From assembly GCA_965221295.1 (NCBI GenBank), contig OZ244879.1:1984001-2048000 (forward strand): a DNA stretch of 64,000 nt, given 5' to 3'. The first letter of the stretch is position 1. The number at the start of each line of letters is the position of its first letter. The position numbers were made by a program, and so were the translations under genes. The notes under the pieces are model-generated. The model made no database searches and had not been told where the DNA came from. It was given only the letters and a program-made list of their open reading frames with translations. Of the stretch, positions 24,146 through 32,601 are shown piece after piece. The DNA is from Bin87 sp965221295 (GTDB taxonomy: Bacteria > Chloroflexota > Dehalococcoidia > Lucifugimonadales > UBA3495).

Positions 24146-24479
24146 CAGAGAACGCAAACGCGCCGACGACGCTGAAGCGCAGCTCGCAGAAACTCGAAAA
24201 CGAGTTGACGCGCTCTACGAGGAGTTCTTCGAACAACATCGGGCCGAGCGAGCAGCAAACCAGGCCGAACGGGAAGCTGACAGAGCCGAGCGACAAGCCG
24301 TGCTGAATACCTTGGCGCAAATCAACGACACGCTGGTCCAACTTCTGGAGCGGCAGAACCAACAGTCGTCGTCCCAAAATTAGTTGAGTCCTGGTCAGGA
24401 ACTCGCACCTAAGGAGTCGCAACCGCATGCAGCAGTCCCAATCCCAGCGCCTTTTCGAGCGAGCCCAGCGGGTGATTCC
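24129..24479 (+). repeat. Tandem duplication, copy B
   Basis: This is the second copy of the segment at 23797-24126. It differs by a 21-bp in-frame insertion (after F-F-E-Q-H-R-A, adding residues like E-R-A-A-N-Q-A) and scattered substitutions. The intact hemL starts inside it at 24427. Confidence 0.9.
24138..24383 (+). CDS. Truncated duplicate of the coiled-coil protein, lacking TM segments
   Basis: This gene encodes 81 residues from ATG 24138, nearly identical to the C-terminal half of the 23566 protein (V-S-R-E-R-K-R-A-D-D-A-E) but seven residues longer in the middle and without membrane segments. No ribosome site is evident. It is a by-product of the tandem duplication. If expressed it would be a soluble coiled coil that could pair with the membrane form. 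Confidence 0.6.
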   Translation: MVSRERKRADDAEAQLAETRKRVDALYEEFFEQHRAERAANQAEREADRAERQAVLNTLAQINDTLVQLLERQNQQSSSQN

Positions 24480-25713
24480 AGGCGGAGTCAACAGCCCGGT
24501 GCGCTCCTTCCGCGCCGTTGAAGGCATCCCACCTTTCATCGCGCGGGGACACGGCGCCCGCGTCTGGGACGTTGACGGCCACGAATACATCGACTTCCTG
24601 GGTTCCTGGGGCCCGCTGGCGCTGGGCCACGCCCATCCCGCGGTGGTCGAGGCCGTTCAACGCGCCACGGCTGACGGCACGTCGTTCGGCGCTCCGGTCG
24701 CGCAGGAGGTCGAACTGGCCGAGCTGATCTGCGCGGCCTTGCCCTCAGTGGATTCGGTGCGGCTGGTGAACTCAGGAACTGAGGCCTGCATGACCGCCCT
24801 GCGGCTGGCCCGCGCCCACACCGGGCGCTCCAAGATCGTCAAGTTCGCCGGCAACTACCACGGTCACGCCGATGGTTTGCTGGTCGCCGCCGGTTCCGGC
24901 GCGTTGACCCATGGCGTGCCCACCAGTGCCGGCGTGCCCGAGGCATACGCCGCCGAAACCCTGATCGCGACCTACAACGATGTGGAGTCTGTAGCAAGCC
25001 TGTTCGACGCCTGGCCCGACGAAATCGCCGCCGTCATCGTGGAACCCATCGCCGGCAACATGGGAGTCGTCCCTCCGGCGGATGGCTTCCTGTCCAACCT
25101 CCGCAATTTAACAGAACGCAACGGGGCGCTGCTGATCTTTGACGAGGTGATCACCGGCTTCCGCGTTGCCTACGGTGGCGCCCAGTCGCTGTACGGCATC
25201 ACCCCGGACATCACGACCATGGGCAAGATCATCGGGGGTGGCCTGCCGGTGGGCGCCTACGGTGGGCGCGCCGACGTGATGCAACAGGTGGCTCCCCTGG
25301 GTCCCATGTACCAGGCCGGCACCCTTTCCGGCAATCCATTGGCCGTCGCCGCTGGCGTCGCCACGCTCAATGAACTGCAACAGCCGGGCGTGTACGACCA
25401 GTTGGAGGCGGCGGCAACTCGCTTGACGGATGGCATCAGCGCCGCATTCGCCCGGGCGGAGGTTCCTGCCACCATCAACCGCGTGGCCTCGATGTTCACC
25501 GGATTCTTCAATCCTGGACCCGTGGCGTCCCTGGCTGCGGTGGAGCAATCCGATACCGCCGCGTACGGCCGGTACATGCGGGCGCTGCTGGAGCGAGGAG
25601 TGTACATCGCCCCGTCCCAATTCGAGGCCGGTTTCGTTTCCATCGCTCACACCACGGCGGACATTGACCGCGCGATCGTGGCGGTGGGCGACGCCCTGGC
25701 GGCGATGCCGTAG
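24427..25713 (+). CDS. hemL: Glutamate-1-semialdehyde 2,1-aminomutase
   Basis: This 428-residue PLP enzyme converts glutamate-1-semialdehyde to 5-aminolevulinate, the second C5-pathway step. The active-site Lys267 lies in T-M-G-K-I-I-G-G-G-L-P-V-G-A-Y, and N-S-G-T-E-A, Y-H-G-H-A-D and V-I-V-E-P-I-A-G-N-M-G are present. A CTAAGGAGT sequence about 11 nt upstream supplies the ribosome site. The stop TAG shares a base with the GTG of recQ. The N-terminal codons also exist in the truncated copy at 24074-24145. Confidence 0.93.
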   Translation: MQQSQSQRLFERAQRVIPGGVNSPVRSFRAVEGIPPFIARGHGARVWDVDGHEYIDFLGSWGPLALGHAHPAVVEAVQRATADGTSFGAPVAQEVELAELICAALPSVDSVRLVNSGTEACMTALRLARAHTGRSKIVKFAGNYHGHADGLLVAAGSGALTHGVPTSAGVPEAYAAETLIATYNDVESVASLFDAWPDEIAAVIVEPIAGNMGVVPPADGFLSNLRNLTERNGALLIFDEVITGFRVAYGGAQSLYGITPDITTMGKIIGGGLPVGAYGGRADVMQQVAPLGPMYQAGTLSGNPLAVAAGVATLNELQQPGVYDQLEAAATRLTDGISAAFARAEVPATINRVASMFTGFFNPGPVASLAAVEQSDTAAYGRYMRALLERGVYIAPSQFEAGFVSIAHTTADIDRAIVAVGDALAAMP

Positions 25714-28112
25714 TGGAACCAGCAATCGATTCAGCCGATCCAAGCCACCTGCTCGCCCTCCTCGAGCGGCATTTCGGCTATAACGAGTTCCGCCCGGGCC
25801 AGGAAACGATCATCGCCAACGCGCTGTCTGGGCGGCATGGCTTGGTGGTCATGCCCACCGGCGGCGGCAAGTCGCTGTGTTACCAGTTGCCGGCCTTGGC
25901 CATGGGTGGCCTGACCCTGGTGGTGTCCCCGCTGATCGCCCTCATGAAAGACCAAGTTGACGGCCTGCGCGCCAACGGCGTATCCGCCGCATTCATCAAT
26001 AGCAGCCTGGACAGCCGCGCCGTCGTCGAGGTGGAGCGGAAAGCCCAGGCCGGAGAGATCAGCCTACTCTACGTAGCGCCCGAGCGAGCCAGTCTGCCGG
26101 GTTTCCGTCGCCTTCTCGGCCGTCTCGACCTGCGACTCATCGCCATTGATGAAGCGCATTGCATCAGCGAGTGGGGGCACGATTTTCGTCCGGATTATCG
26201 CGCCCTTTCGGATTTGCGAGCGCTATTTCCCACCGTTCCGGTGATGGCGCTAACCGCCACAGCCACCGAGCATGTGCGGGACGATATCGTCAACCAGCTT
26301 GACCTGGGCGACTGTCCGAGGTTCGTCTCCGGCTTCGACCGGGCCAACCTCACCTACCGAGCGGAACCCAAGTCCAACGCCTGGCAAACGCTTTTGGACA
26401 TTCTGGGAGAACGCCGGGGACAGGCCGGCATCATCTATTGCCTCTCACGCCGGGAGACTGAGGAGGTTGCGGCGGGTCTCACCGCCGCTGGCCATCCGGC
26501 GGTCGCTTACCATGCCGGCCTGGACGCCGACACGCGTCGGCAGACCCAGGAACGGTTCATCGACGGCGACATCCCGCTGGTCGCCGCCACCATCGCCTTC
26601 GGCATGGGCATCGATAAGCCCGACATCCGGCTCGTGGCGCATTATTCCCTGCCCAAATCCATAGAGGGTTACTATCAGGAAACCGGCCGGGCCGGACGCG
26701 ATGGACTGCCCAGCGAATGCGTGTTGTTCTTCTCAGAAGGCGACCGCGCCCGGCAGGAATTCTTCATCCGTCAGATGAGTGGCGACGCCCGCCGCGCCGC
26801 TGAGCGCCAGCTGCAACGGATGGTTGACTACGGACGCCTGCGCAGCTGCCGGCGCAAGTACCTCCTGGATTATTTCGGCGAGGCGATGGACGGCGATTCC
26901 TGCGGCAACTGCGACTCATGCCTACACCAACCGCCCACCGTTGACGTTACGATAGTTGCCCAAAAGATCCTGTCGGCGGTGGTTCGCACCGGCGAACGGT
27001 TTGGCATCGCCCACGTCAGCGACGTTCTGTTGGGACGCAATGGTCAGCGGGTTCGAGAGCTGGGCCACGACAGCCTCAGCGTCTATGGCATCGTGGACGA
27101 CTACCACCGCGACCAACTGCGCGACATCGCCAACGGGTTGCTGGAACGCGGGCTGTTGGCCCGTTCCGACGGCCAGTTTCCCACCCTCGGCGTAACTACT
27201 GCCGGCAGGGAATGGCTGCGCAGCCGACAAACCCTCGCCCTGTCGCTGCGAGACGACTCCCACCAACCGAAACGTGAAAAGACGCGCAATCGATCCGTCG
27301 TTGACGCTCTCACCGAACACGACGCCACGTTGTTCGACCAATTGCGCGCCCTGCGTCGGAGGTTGGCAGATGAACAGGGAGTGCCAGCCTTCGTAGTGTT
27401 CAGCGACGCCACGCTTAGAGAACTGGCGGCTGTCAAACCTGCCAACCGACAGGCCATGCGGCGAGTATCCGGCGTGGGCCCAACCAAGCTGGAGCGGTAC
27501 GGCTCAGATTTTCTTTCTGTGATCCGTGAGTACGTGAGTTCAGCGCCGGCAGAATCCGGCGCCGACCATAACCATAATTCCGGCGATTCGGGCTCCCGCG
27601 GCAAAGGCCCGTCGGATGACATTCGACGCGAGCATTCTAGAGCCTACGAACCGTGGAACGACGAGGACACCGCCACGCTGAAGCGAATGTATGATGCCGG
27701 CGCCAGCATTCGCGACATTGCCGGCGCCCTGGGAAGGCAGCCCAGCGCGATTCGAACCCGTTTGAACCGCCCGCCCAACGATGGCGTCAGCCAACGTTTG
27801 GGGCCCACCCACACAATTACCCTTCAGCTGTTGCAGCAGGGTTTGACCATCGCCCAAGTCGCAGAGCATAGGGCTCTGTCACAAGGCGTAGTAGTGGAAC
27901 ACATCGAGCGCCTGGTCGAGGCGGGACATCCCCTGGACTTGAACCCACTGATGCCCGACATGGAACGGGTCGAAACCATCCAAGCGGCCCTGCGGGCAGC
28001 CGCCGACCAACGGTTGAGGCCGGTGAAAGAACTGCTGGGCGACGATTATTCCTACGAAGAAATCCGGCTGGCGCGTCTCGCGTTCAACGAGCAAAACTAC
28101 AGGGGCGAATGA
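25713..28112 (+). CDS. recQ: ATP-dependent DNA helicase RecQ
   Basis: This gene encodes 799 residues from GTG 25713, overlapping the stop of hemL by one base. The domain order is a helicase core with V-M-P-T-G-G-G-K-S-L-C-Y-Q (Walker A) and I-D-E-A-H-C-I-S-E-W (Walker B), then an RQC zinc region with Cys residues in S-C-R-R-K-Y-L-L-D-Y and C-G-N-C-D-S-C-L. A winged helix and an HRDC domain (about 540-610) follow. A C-terminal extension (about 650-799) resembles two helix-turn-helix units (W-N-D-E-D-T-A-T-L-K-R, then L-L-Q-Q-G-L-T-I-A-Q-V-A). A recombination helicase at the end of a heme operon is probably only transcriptionally linked. Confidence 0.93.
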   Translation: MEPAIDSADPSHLLALLERHFGYNEFRPGQETIIANALSGRHGLVVMPTGGGKSLCYQLPALAMGGLTLVVSPLIALMKDQVDGLRANGVSAAFINSSLDSRAVVEVERKAQAGEISLLYVAPERASLPGFRRLLGRLDLRLIAIDEAHCISEWGHDFRPDYRALSDLRALFPTVPVMALTATATEHVRDDIVNQLDLGDCPRFVSGFDRANLTYRAEPKSNAWQTLLDILGERRGQAGIIYCLSRRETEEVAAGLTAAGHPAVAYHAGLDADTRRQTQERFIDGDIPLVAATIAFGMGIDKPDIRLVAHYSLPKSIEGYYQETGRAGRDGLPSECVLFFSEGDRARQEFFIRQMSGDARRAAERQLQRMVDYGRLRSCRRKYLLDYFGEAMDGDSCGNCDSCLHQPPTVDVTIVAQKILSAVVRTGERFGIAHVSDVLLGRNGQRVRELGHDSLSVYGIVDDYHRDQLRDIANGLLERGLLARSDGQFPTLGVTTAGREWLRSRQTLALSLRDDSHQPKREKTRNRSVVDALTEHDATLFDQLRALRRRLADEQGVPAFVVFSDATLRELAAVKPANRQAMRRVSGVGPTKLERYGSDFLSVIREYVSSAPAESGADHNHNSGDSGSRGKGPSDDIRREHSRAYEPWNDEDTATLKRMYDAGASIRDIAGALGRQPSAIRTRLNRPPNDGVSQRLGPTHTITLQLLQQGLTIAQVAEHRALSQGVVVEHIERLVEAGHPLDLNPLMPDMERVETIQAALRAAADQRLRPVKELLGDDYSYEEIRLARLAFNEQNYRGE

Positions 28113-28125
28113 GGATTCGCCCCTG
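28100..28125 (+). terminator. GGGGCGAAT hairpin embedded in the end of recQ
   Basis: CAGGGGCGAAT (28100-28110) and ATTCGCCCCTG (28115-28125) form a perfect 11-bp stem with a GAGG loop. The stem includes the last codons and stop of recQ (28110-28112). It also faces the end of the Ni-SOD gene. Confidence 0.65.
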
Positions 28126-28152
28126 CTGAGGTTTGCCGAGTCGCCTGCCCGT

Positions 28153-28623
28153 TTAGGTTCCGTAGCGGGCGGCGGCGTTGGGGTCGCTGTACTCCACGTT
28201 CTTGGTGGCCCAGAATGCGCTGGCGATGTCATCGCACGCGGCGACCAACGCCTCGGCGTTGTCCATGCTGACCGTCTGCTTGCACTGGCCCGCCAGTTTC
28301 AAAGCCGCGTTGAACTTGGCGGCGATTTCGTTGGCGTCGGTGTTCGGCCAAGCGTAGTCAGCCCACAGGATGCGGAGCTCTTCCTTGCACTTTTCGGCGT
28401 GTTCTTCTTTGACCGTCACGTAGCGGGAGAAGGTGTTGGCGAAAGCCTGGCGCTCGTTGGCGGGCGCGCCCGGCTGGGGAGCTTCCAGGTTCTGCATTCG
28501 CAGGACCATTTTCTGCACGGTCTGGGCGGCCATCTTGGCCACCACCGGGTCATAGATGCCGCACGGGATGTCGCAGTGGGCGGATGCCGTGCGCGGCTTC
28601 AAAAAGGCGATGGGATTGAACAT
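28153..28623 (-). CDS. sodN: Nickel superoxide dismutase
   Basis: This gene encodes 156 residues, with AAGGAG 10 nt before the ATG. The Ni-hook motif is H-C-D-I-P-C-G-I-Y-D-P, preceded by a 15-residue leader (M-F-N-P-I-A-F-L-K-P-R-T-A-S-A). Cleavage after Ala15 would expose His16 as the new N-terminus, which with Cys17 and Cys21 coordinates nickel, as in Streptomyces and cyanobacterial enzymes. The rest is the four-helix bundle of the family. No dedicated SodX peptidase gene is adjacent. The enzyme dismutates superoxide, fitting an aerobic or microaerobic, nickel-using lifestyle. Confidence 0.93.
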   Translation of the reverse strand: MFNPIAFLKPRTASAHCDIPCGIYDPVVAKMAAQTVQKMVLRMQNLEAPQPGAPANERQAFANTFSRYVTVKEEHAEKCKEELRILWADYAWPNTDANEIAAKFNAALKLAGQCKQTVSMDNAEALVAACDDIASAFWATKNVEYSDPNAAARYGT

Positions 28624-28881
28624 CGTGAAGAGTCTCCTTCTGCTGGCGAATGCGGGGCGCCTTTTGCCGTTGCCCGCGCGATGTTTTCGGCGAAAATGCT
28701 AGCGCAATTCGACGGATAGCGCAAGCGCCGAGCCCTTGCGTCCCCTCCGACTAAGCCCGGCGCTGAGGCAATCCCCGGCCACCCTGAAACCTGGGCGTTG
28801 GGATGGCGCTCGCCAACCAATAAATCGTCGCTCTGGGCCCAATTTGCCCTGTGGAGCTCAAGTTCGGGCGCGCCAGTTTGC

Positions 28882-29553
28882 CTATACTTCGTACTCCCCC
28901 ACCACATCCGGTATGATCAACGCGGCGCCCGTCACCGACTGCACCTCTTCCGGAGTCCAGCCAGGCGCGCATTCCCGCAGCGCCATGCCTTCCGGCGTGG
29001 GTTCCAGGACGGCTACGTCGGTCACCACCAGAGACACGCATCCCTGTCCGGTGAGCGGGAATGTGCATGCCTGAACCACCTTGGGATTGCCCTGGCGGTC
29101 GTTGTGTTCCATCGCCACGATCACCTTGTCGGCGCCGGCCGCCAAATCCATGGCGCCGCCGATGTTGCCCACGCCGCGCTCCGGCAGCATCCAGTTGGCC
29201 AGATCGCCGGTGGCCGATACCTGGTGGGCCCCGAGGACCGTGACGTCCACGTGTCCGCCGCGTATCATCGCGAAGGCGTCCACGGAAGAAAAGTAGGCCA
29301 TACCCGGAACGGACTCGAGAAACTGGCCTCCCGCGTTGATGAGATCGATGTCCTCGTTGCCTTCCTCAGCCAGTGGCCCGCAATTCAACACGCCGCTTTC
29401 GCTGTGGTAGAACACCACGCTGTCGTCTGCGATGAACATGGACACCAGCGTGGGAATCCCGATGCCCAGGTTAACGGTAGCGCCCGGCGGCAATTCCCTG
29501 GCGACGCGCATGGCGATGATGGCGCGGTCGAGTCGTTCCTTGTCTGGAGCCAA
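28882..29553 (-). CDS. Acyl-CoA:carboxylate CoA-transferase subunit B (B2)
   Basis: This gene encodes 223 residues. A TTG start at 29553 is chosen because AGGAGG lies 9 nt upstream. ATG 29577 would overlap the preceding stop and has no site. The family fold is clear: V-N-L-G-I-G-I-P-T-L-V-S-M-F, then Y-H-S-E-S-G-V-L-N-C-G-P with the catalytic Glu52, and G-G-H-V-D-V-T-V-L-G-A-H-Q-V-S. It should pair with the A domain of the fused gene just upstream (29570-30907) to exchange CoA between acyl groups, as in 3-oxoacid or related transferases. The substrate is unknown. Confidence 0.88.
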   Translation of the reverse strand: MAPDKERLDRAIIAMRVARELPPGATVNLGIGIPTLVSMFIADDSVVFYHSESGVLNCGPLAEEGNEDIDLINAGGQFLESVPGMAYFSSVDAFAMIRGGHVDVTVLGAHQVSATGDLANWMLPERGVGNIGGAMDLAAGADKVIVAMEHNDRQGNPKVVQACTFPLTGQGCVSLVVTDVAVLEPTPEGMALRECAPGWTPEEVQSVTGAALIIPDVVGEYEV

Positions 29554-29569
29554 GCGGTCTGCCCTCCTG

Positions 29570-30907
29570 CTATTCATAGCCCGTGAATCCGTCGGGCCGC
29601 CGCACGATGCGCTGGACGAAGACGCCCGGCGTGACGATTGCCTCCGGATCCAATTCGCCATATTCTACGATCTCATCGACTTCCACCACCGTGACCCGTG
29701 CGGCTGGGGCCATGACGGCGTTGAAATTGCGCGAAGTGCCCCGGTACACCAGGTTCCCCCTGGTGTCGGCCTTGTGCGCGCGGATGATGGCGAAATCGGC
29801 GCGCAATCCGTATTCCAAGATATGGTTCCGGCCATCGATGTTGCGGGTCTCCTTGCCTTCCGCCACCAGGGTGCCCGCACCAGTGGGAGTGTAGAAGGCG
29901 TGGATACCGGCGCCGCCGGCGCGCAACCGCTCCGCCAAGGTTCCCTGGGGCGTCAACTCCAGGTCAACCTCGCCCCTCCGGTACGCCAGCTCGAACTCCG
30001 ACGGACGGGACACCGATGGCGAAACCGGGAACGAGGCGATGGCCTTGGCCACCTGGCCGTTCTCGATCAATACGCTGTGATCGATCGCCGTGCGCCCCGG
30101 TGGAGTCCCAAAGCTCACGACGCGAGCGATGCCGGCCGTGTTGCTTACTATGGTTAGGCCCTTGCTGCCCCGATCGCGCAGGGATAACAAGAGGTAGTGA
30201 GCCATGCCGCCTGGCCCGCCGAATCCGTCTATGAATACAGTGGCGCCGTCGGGCGTGTCGTGCAGCGCGGACGCCCCGTCCGGGTAGATCTTGGAAGCCG
30301 GCGCCCCGTTGGGCGGCGTCGAGTTCATTTGACCCACGCCCGAAGGTGACGCGACCACCTCCACCGAGTTAAATTTGGCCTCAACGTCAGCGACGGAACT
30401 GCCCTCGGCTATTTCAGCCAGAACGAACTGGGATTCCCCAATCTCTAAAACCGCAGCGTCAGTGATCACAGACTGCACCCGCCCTACCCGGTCCGTGGCA
30501 GCCCCTGAATCGGCGTCGTGCAGACCAATGCTTCCGACGTTTATGGTGATCTCTGGCTGGAGCGCGATTACCCGCCTGGCGTACGTGGCCAAGTCCACCG
30601 TGTTGCCAGGAATGTCCACCGTACCGCAACGCCTGACGGCGAAGCTGCCGTCCGGCCCCACCTGGGCTGGTTGGATGAATGCCAGATCCATATAACCGCC
30701 CCGCAAGACAGCGGCGGCATCGGCAACGCTTAGAGGGATTCCGTTCAGCGTTCCGTCAGCCCGGAGGAACCATGCGCCCAGGGATGCTGGGGTTTCCCGT
30801 TCGATCAGGTCCCCAATGCCCCCATCCACCCCCACCACGGCGCCGGGGTATATCTCCCTGGCGGCGCGACGTGCGATTGTCTGAGCTGCAGCTTCGGTGA
30901 GTGGCAT
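29570..30907 (-). CDS. Fused CoA-transferase: degenerate B subunit (B1) joined to an A subunit (A2)
   Basis: This gene encodes 445 residues from ATG 30907, with AAAGGA 7 nt upstream. Residues 1-210 match a B subunit (G-V-D-G-G-I-G-D-L, then L-R-G-G-Y-M-D-L-A-F-I-Q), but the catalytic ESG motif reads A50-D-G. Residues 225-445 are a typical A subunit (F-I-D-G-F-G-G-P-G-G, L-T-I-V-S-N-T-A-G, F-A-I-I-R-A-H-K-A-D). Flanked by a free A1 gene and a free B2 gene, the order is A1, B1::A2, B2. B1 is thus an evolutionary fossil or a structural subunit. The intergenic distances are 71 bp upstream and 16 bp downstream. Confidence 0.8.
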   Translation of the reverse strand: MPLTEAAAQTIARRAAREIYPGAVVGVDGGIGDLIERETPASLGAWFLRADGTLNGIPLSVADAAAVLRGGYMDLAFIQPAQVGPDGSFAVRRCGTVDIPGNTVDLATYARRVIALQPEITINVGSIGLHDADSGAATDRVGRVQSVITDAAVLEIGESQFVLAEIAEGSSVADVEAKFNSVEVVASPSGVGQMNSTPPNGAPASKIYPDGASALHDTPDGATVFIDGFGGPGGMAHYLLLSLRDRGSKGLTIVSNTAGIARVVSFGTPPGRTAIDHSVLIENGQVAKAIASFPVSPSVSRPSEFELAYRRGEVDLELTPQGTLAERLRAGGAGIHAFYTPTGAGTLVAEGKETRNIDGRNHILEYGLRADFAIIRAHKADTRGNLVYRGTSRNFNAVMAPAARVTVVEVDEIVEYGELDPEAIVTPGVFVQRIVRRPDGFTGYE

Positions 30908-30978
30908 GGCGAAGTCCTTTGGCGGGAATCTGATTGGCGGGAGCGCACGATCAGCACAGAGCCGCCACCAACGGGCCA

Positions 30979-31653
30979 CTACGACCCTGCTTTCACAATC
31001 CGGTTGACGTATATGCCGGGTGTGGCCACCAATTCCGGGTCGATGGTTCCGGGATCCCCAACATCGCCAGCCTCTGCAATGGTGATCCGGGCCGCCGGGG
31101 CCATCACCGCGCCCCATGCCCGTTGGGCGCCCTGGTACGCCAGGTTGCCGAACTGGTCCGCAGTAGCCGCCGCCAACAACGCGAAATCCGCCCGCAAGGG
31201 TGTCTCCAAGACGCATCCCACCCCGTTGATCACGCGTACTTCCTTGTCCGGTGCTAACCTGGCTGCCAATCCTGTTCCGACGAACACGCCGCCAATGCCG
31301 GCCCCGGCGGCCCGCAGCCGTTCCGCCAAAACTCCCTGCGGCGCTGCTTCCACCTCAACACCTTGTGAATCCCACAACGCGGCGATGGCATCTCCGTCCT
31401 CGGGAGGCGCCGGGTTGGGTGAAATCACCCGCGACACTTGGCCGTTTTCCGCCAACTCACGTACCGAACCGATGCCGCCCCGGCCGCCGAAGGGGCACAC
31501 GATGGTTAGATTCCTGGCTCCCTGGTTGGCCAGCGCGGCCAGCAGACCGGAAGGCTCGCTATCGCCATCGGTTCCGCCGATCAGCACTACTGCTCCATCT
31601 GGTACGTCGGCAACAGCGGCGGCGCAACTGTCGTATAATTTGCTGAAATTCAT
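30979..31653 (-). CDS. Acyl-CoA:carboxylate CoA-transferase subunit A (A1)
   Basis: This gene encodes 224 residues from ATG 31653, with AGGA upstream. Family features are V-V-L-I-G-G-T-D-G-D-S-E-P-S, L-T-I-V-C-P-F-G-G-R-G-G and F-A-L-L-A-A-A-T-A-D-Q-F-G-N-L-A-Y. Its cognate B partner would be the N-terminal half of the fused gene, whose catalytic Glu is lost. It may therefore use B2 instead, or be without an active site of its own. It is transcribed divergently from the enoyl-CoA-hydratase-like gene. Confidence 0.82.
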   Translation of the reverse strand: MNFSKLYDSCAAAVADVPDGAVVLIGGTDGDSEPSGLLAALANQGARNLTIVCPFGGRGGIGSVRELAENGQVSRVISPNPAPPEDGDAIAALWDSQGVEVEAAPQGVLAERLRAAGAGIGGVFVGTGLAARLAPDKEVRVINGVGCVLETPLRADFALLAAATADQFGNLAYQGAQRAWGAVMAPAARITIAEAGDVGDPGTIDPELVATPGIYVNRIVKAGS

Positions 31654-31777
31654 GGGCGGTCCTAGAATCAAGCGCCATTTTAACCGAAATGCCAGCGGCG
31701 ATAAAGCAAACCTCTGCGCCGCTGCCCAAGCGCCCAAGAAACAAGGTTCAAGAAATCGCCACATCGCATTTTGACTG

Positions 31778-32560
31778 ATGATCTGCCACCACATCGGCTT
31801 GGAAATAAGCGCGATTCACGCTGAAGTTCGCCTGCCGCCGCCCCGCCTGGGATGCTCAGTAGACGAAGATGTCGCGGCGGAATTACGGGAATGCTGCCAG
31901 AACCTGCGGTTTGAAGATTCGGTCCGAGTGGTTCTCTTCACCGGCGTCGGCGACACATTCGCTGTGGGACGCCAGCGCCCGCCGGCGGACGTGGTCGCCG
32001 CCGACGCCACCGTCCGCATGAATTGGCTTGCCAGCATGAGCGCCGCCAACGCCATTGCATCCCTGCCCATGCCCACCGTCGCCGTCCTGAATGGAGACGC
32101 CGTGGCCCACGGCCTCGAAATCGCTATGGCCGCCGACCTTCGCATCGCCGCGGATACGGCGACGTTGGGTATCGGCAGCCTGCGCGATGACGGGTTCCCC
32201 TACGACGGCGGGACGCAGCGGCTGCCCCGCTTGGTGGGACCTGGATTGGCCCGCGACATGTTGCTCACCGGTCGCTCAATCTCCGCGCGGGAAGCCATGC
32301 AGGTCGGCTTGGTGAATCGCGTCGCGCCGCCAGAGGAATTGGAGAGCCGAACGAGGCAGCTGGTTCAAGAGATTCAAGCGGCCGCTCCCATCGCCAACAG
32401 GTACGCCAAAGAGGCCGCCATGGCGTCCGGGGACCTGACCATGACACAAGGCCTTCGCCTGGAAGCGGACCTGAGCGTCATGCTGCACAGTACGGAAGAC
32501 CGCGCCGCAGGGCTGCTTTCGTTCTCAGAAAAGCGCGCCCCCCGGTTCAAGGGCAGATAG
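31778..32560 (+). CDS. Enoyl-CoA hydratase/isomerase family protein with altered active site
   Basis: This gene encodes 260 residues. Crotonase-fold landmarks are present (V-V-L-F-T-G-V-G-D-T-F-A-V-G, H-G-L-E-I-A-M-A-A-D-L-R-I-A, G-G-T-Q-R-L-P-R-L-V-G). The first catalytic Glu (H-G-L-E) is kept. The second, normally in Q-P-E-x-x-L-G, aligns with Ser in G-I-G-S-L-R-D-D-G, and the oxyanion loop A-G-A-D is V-G-R-Q. A standard hydratase is therefore unlikely. Isomerase, C-C lyase or a non-catalytic role is possible. No ribosome site is seen before ATG 31778. Confidence 0.72.
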   Translation: MICHHIGLEISAIHAEVRLPPPRLGCSVDEDVAAELRECCQNLRFEDSVRVVLFTGVGDTFAVGRQRPPADVVAADATVRMNWLASMSAANAIASLPMPTVAVLNGDAVAHGLEIAMAADLRIAADTATLGIGSLRDDGFPYDGGTQRLPRLVGPGLARDMLLTGRSISAREAMQVGLVNRVAPPEELESRTRQLVQEIQAAAPIANRYAKEAAMASGDLTMTQGLRLEADLSVMLHSTEDRAAGLLSFSEKRAPRFKGR

Positions 32561-32601
32561 AGCGACCCGCAATAAAGCAAAGCAAAAAAGCATGGTGAAA
32601 A

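Noticed and set aside
27750..27775. A tRNA-like GGTTCGAATC motif (minus strand).
   Set aside because: It lies inside the coding sequence of recQ and has no matching acceptor, D and anticodon arms around it.
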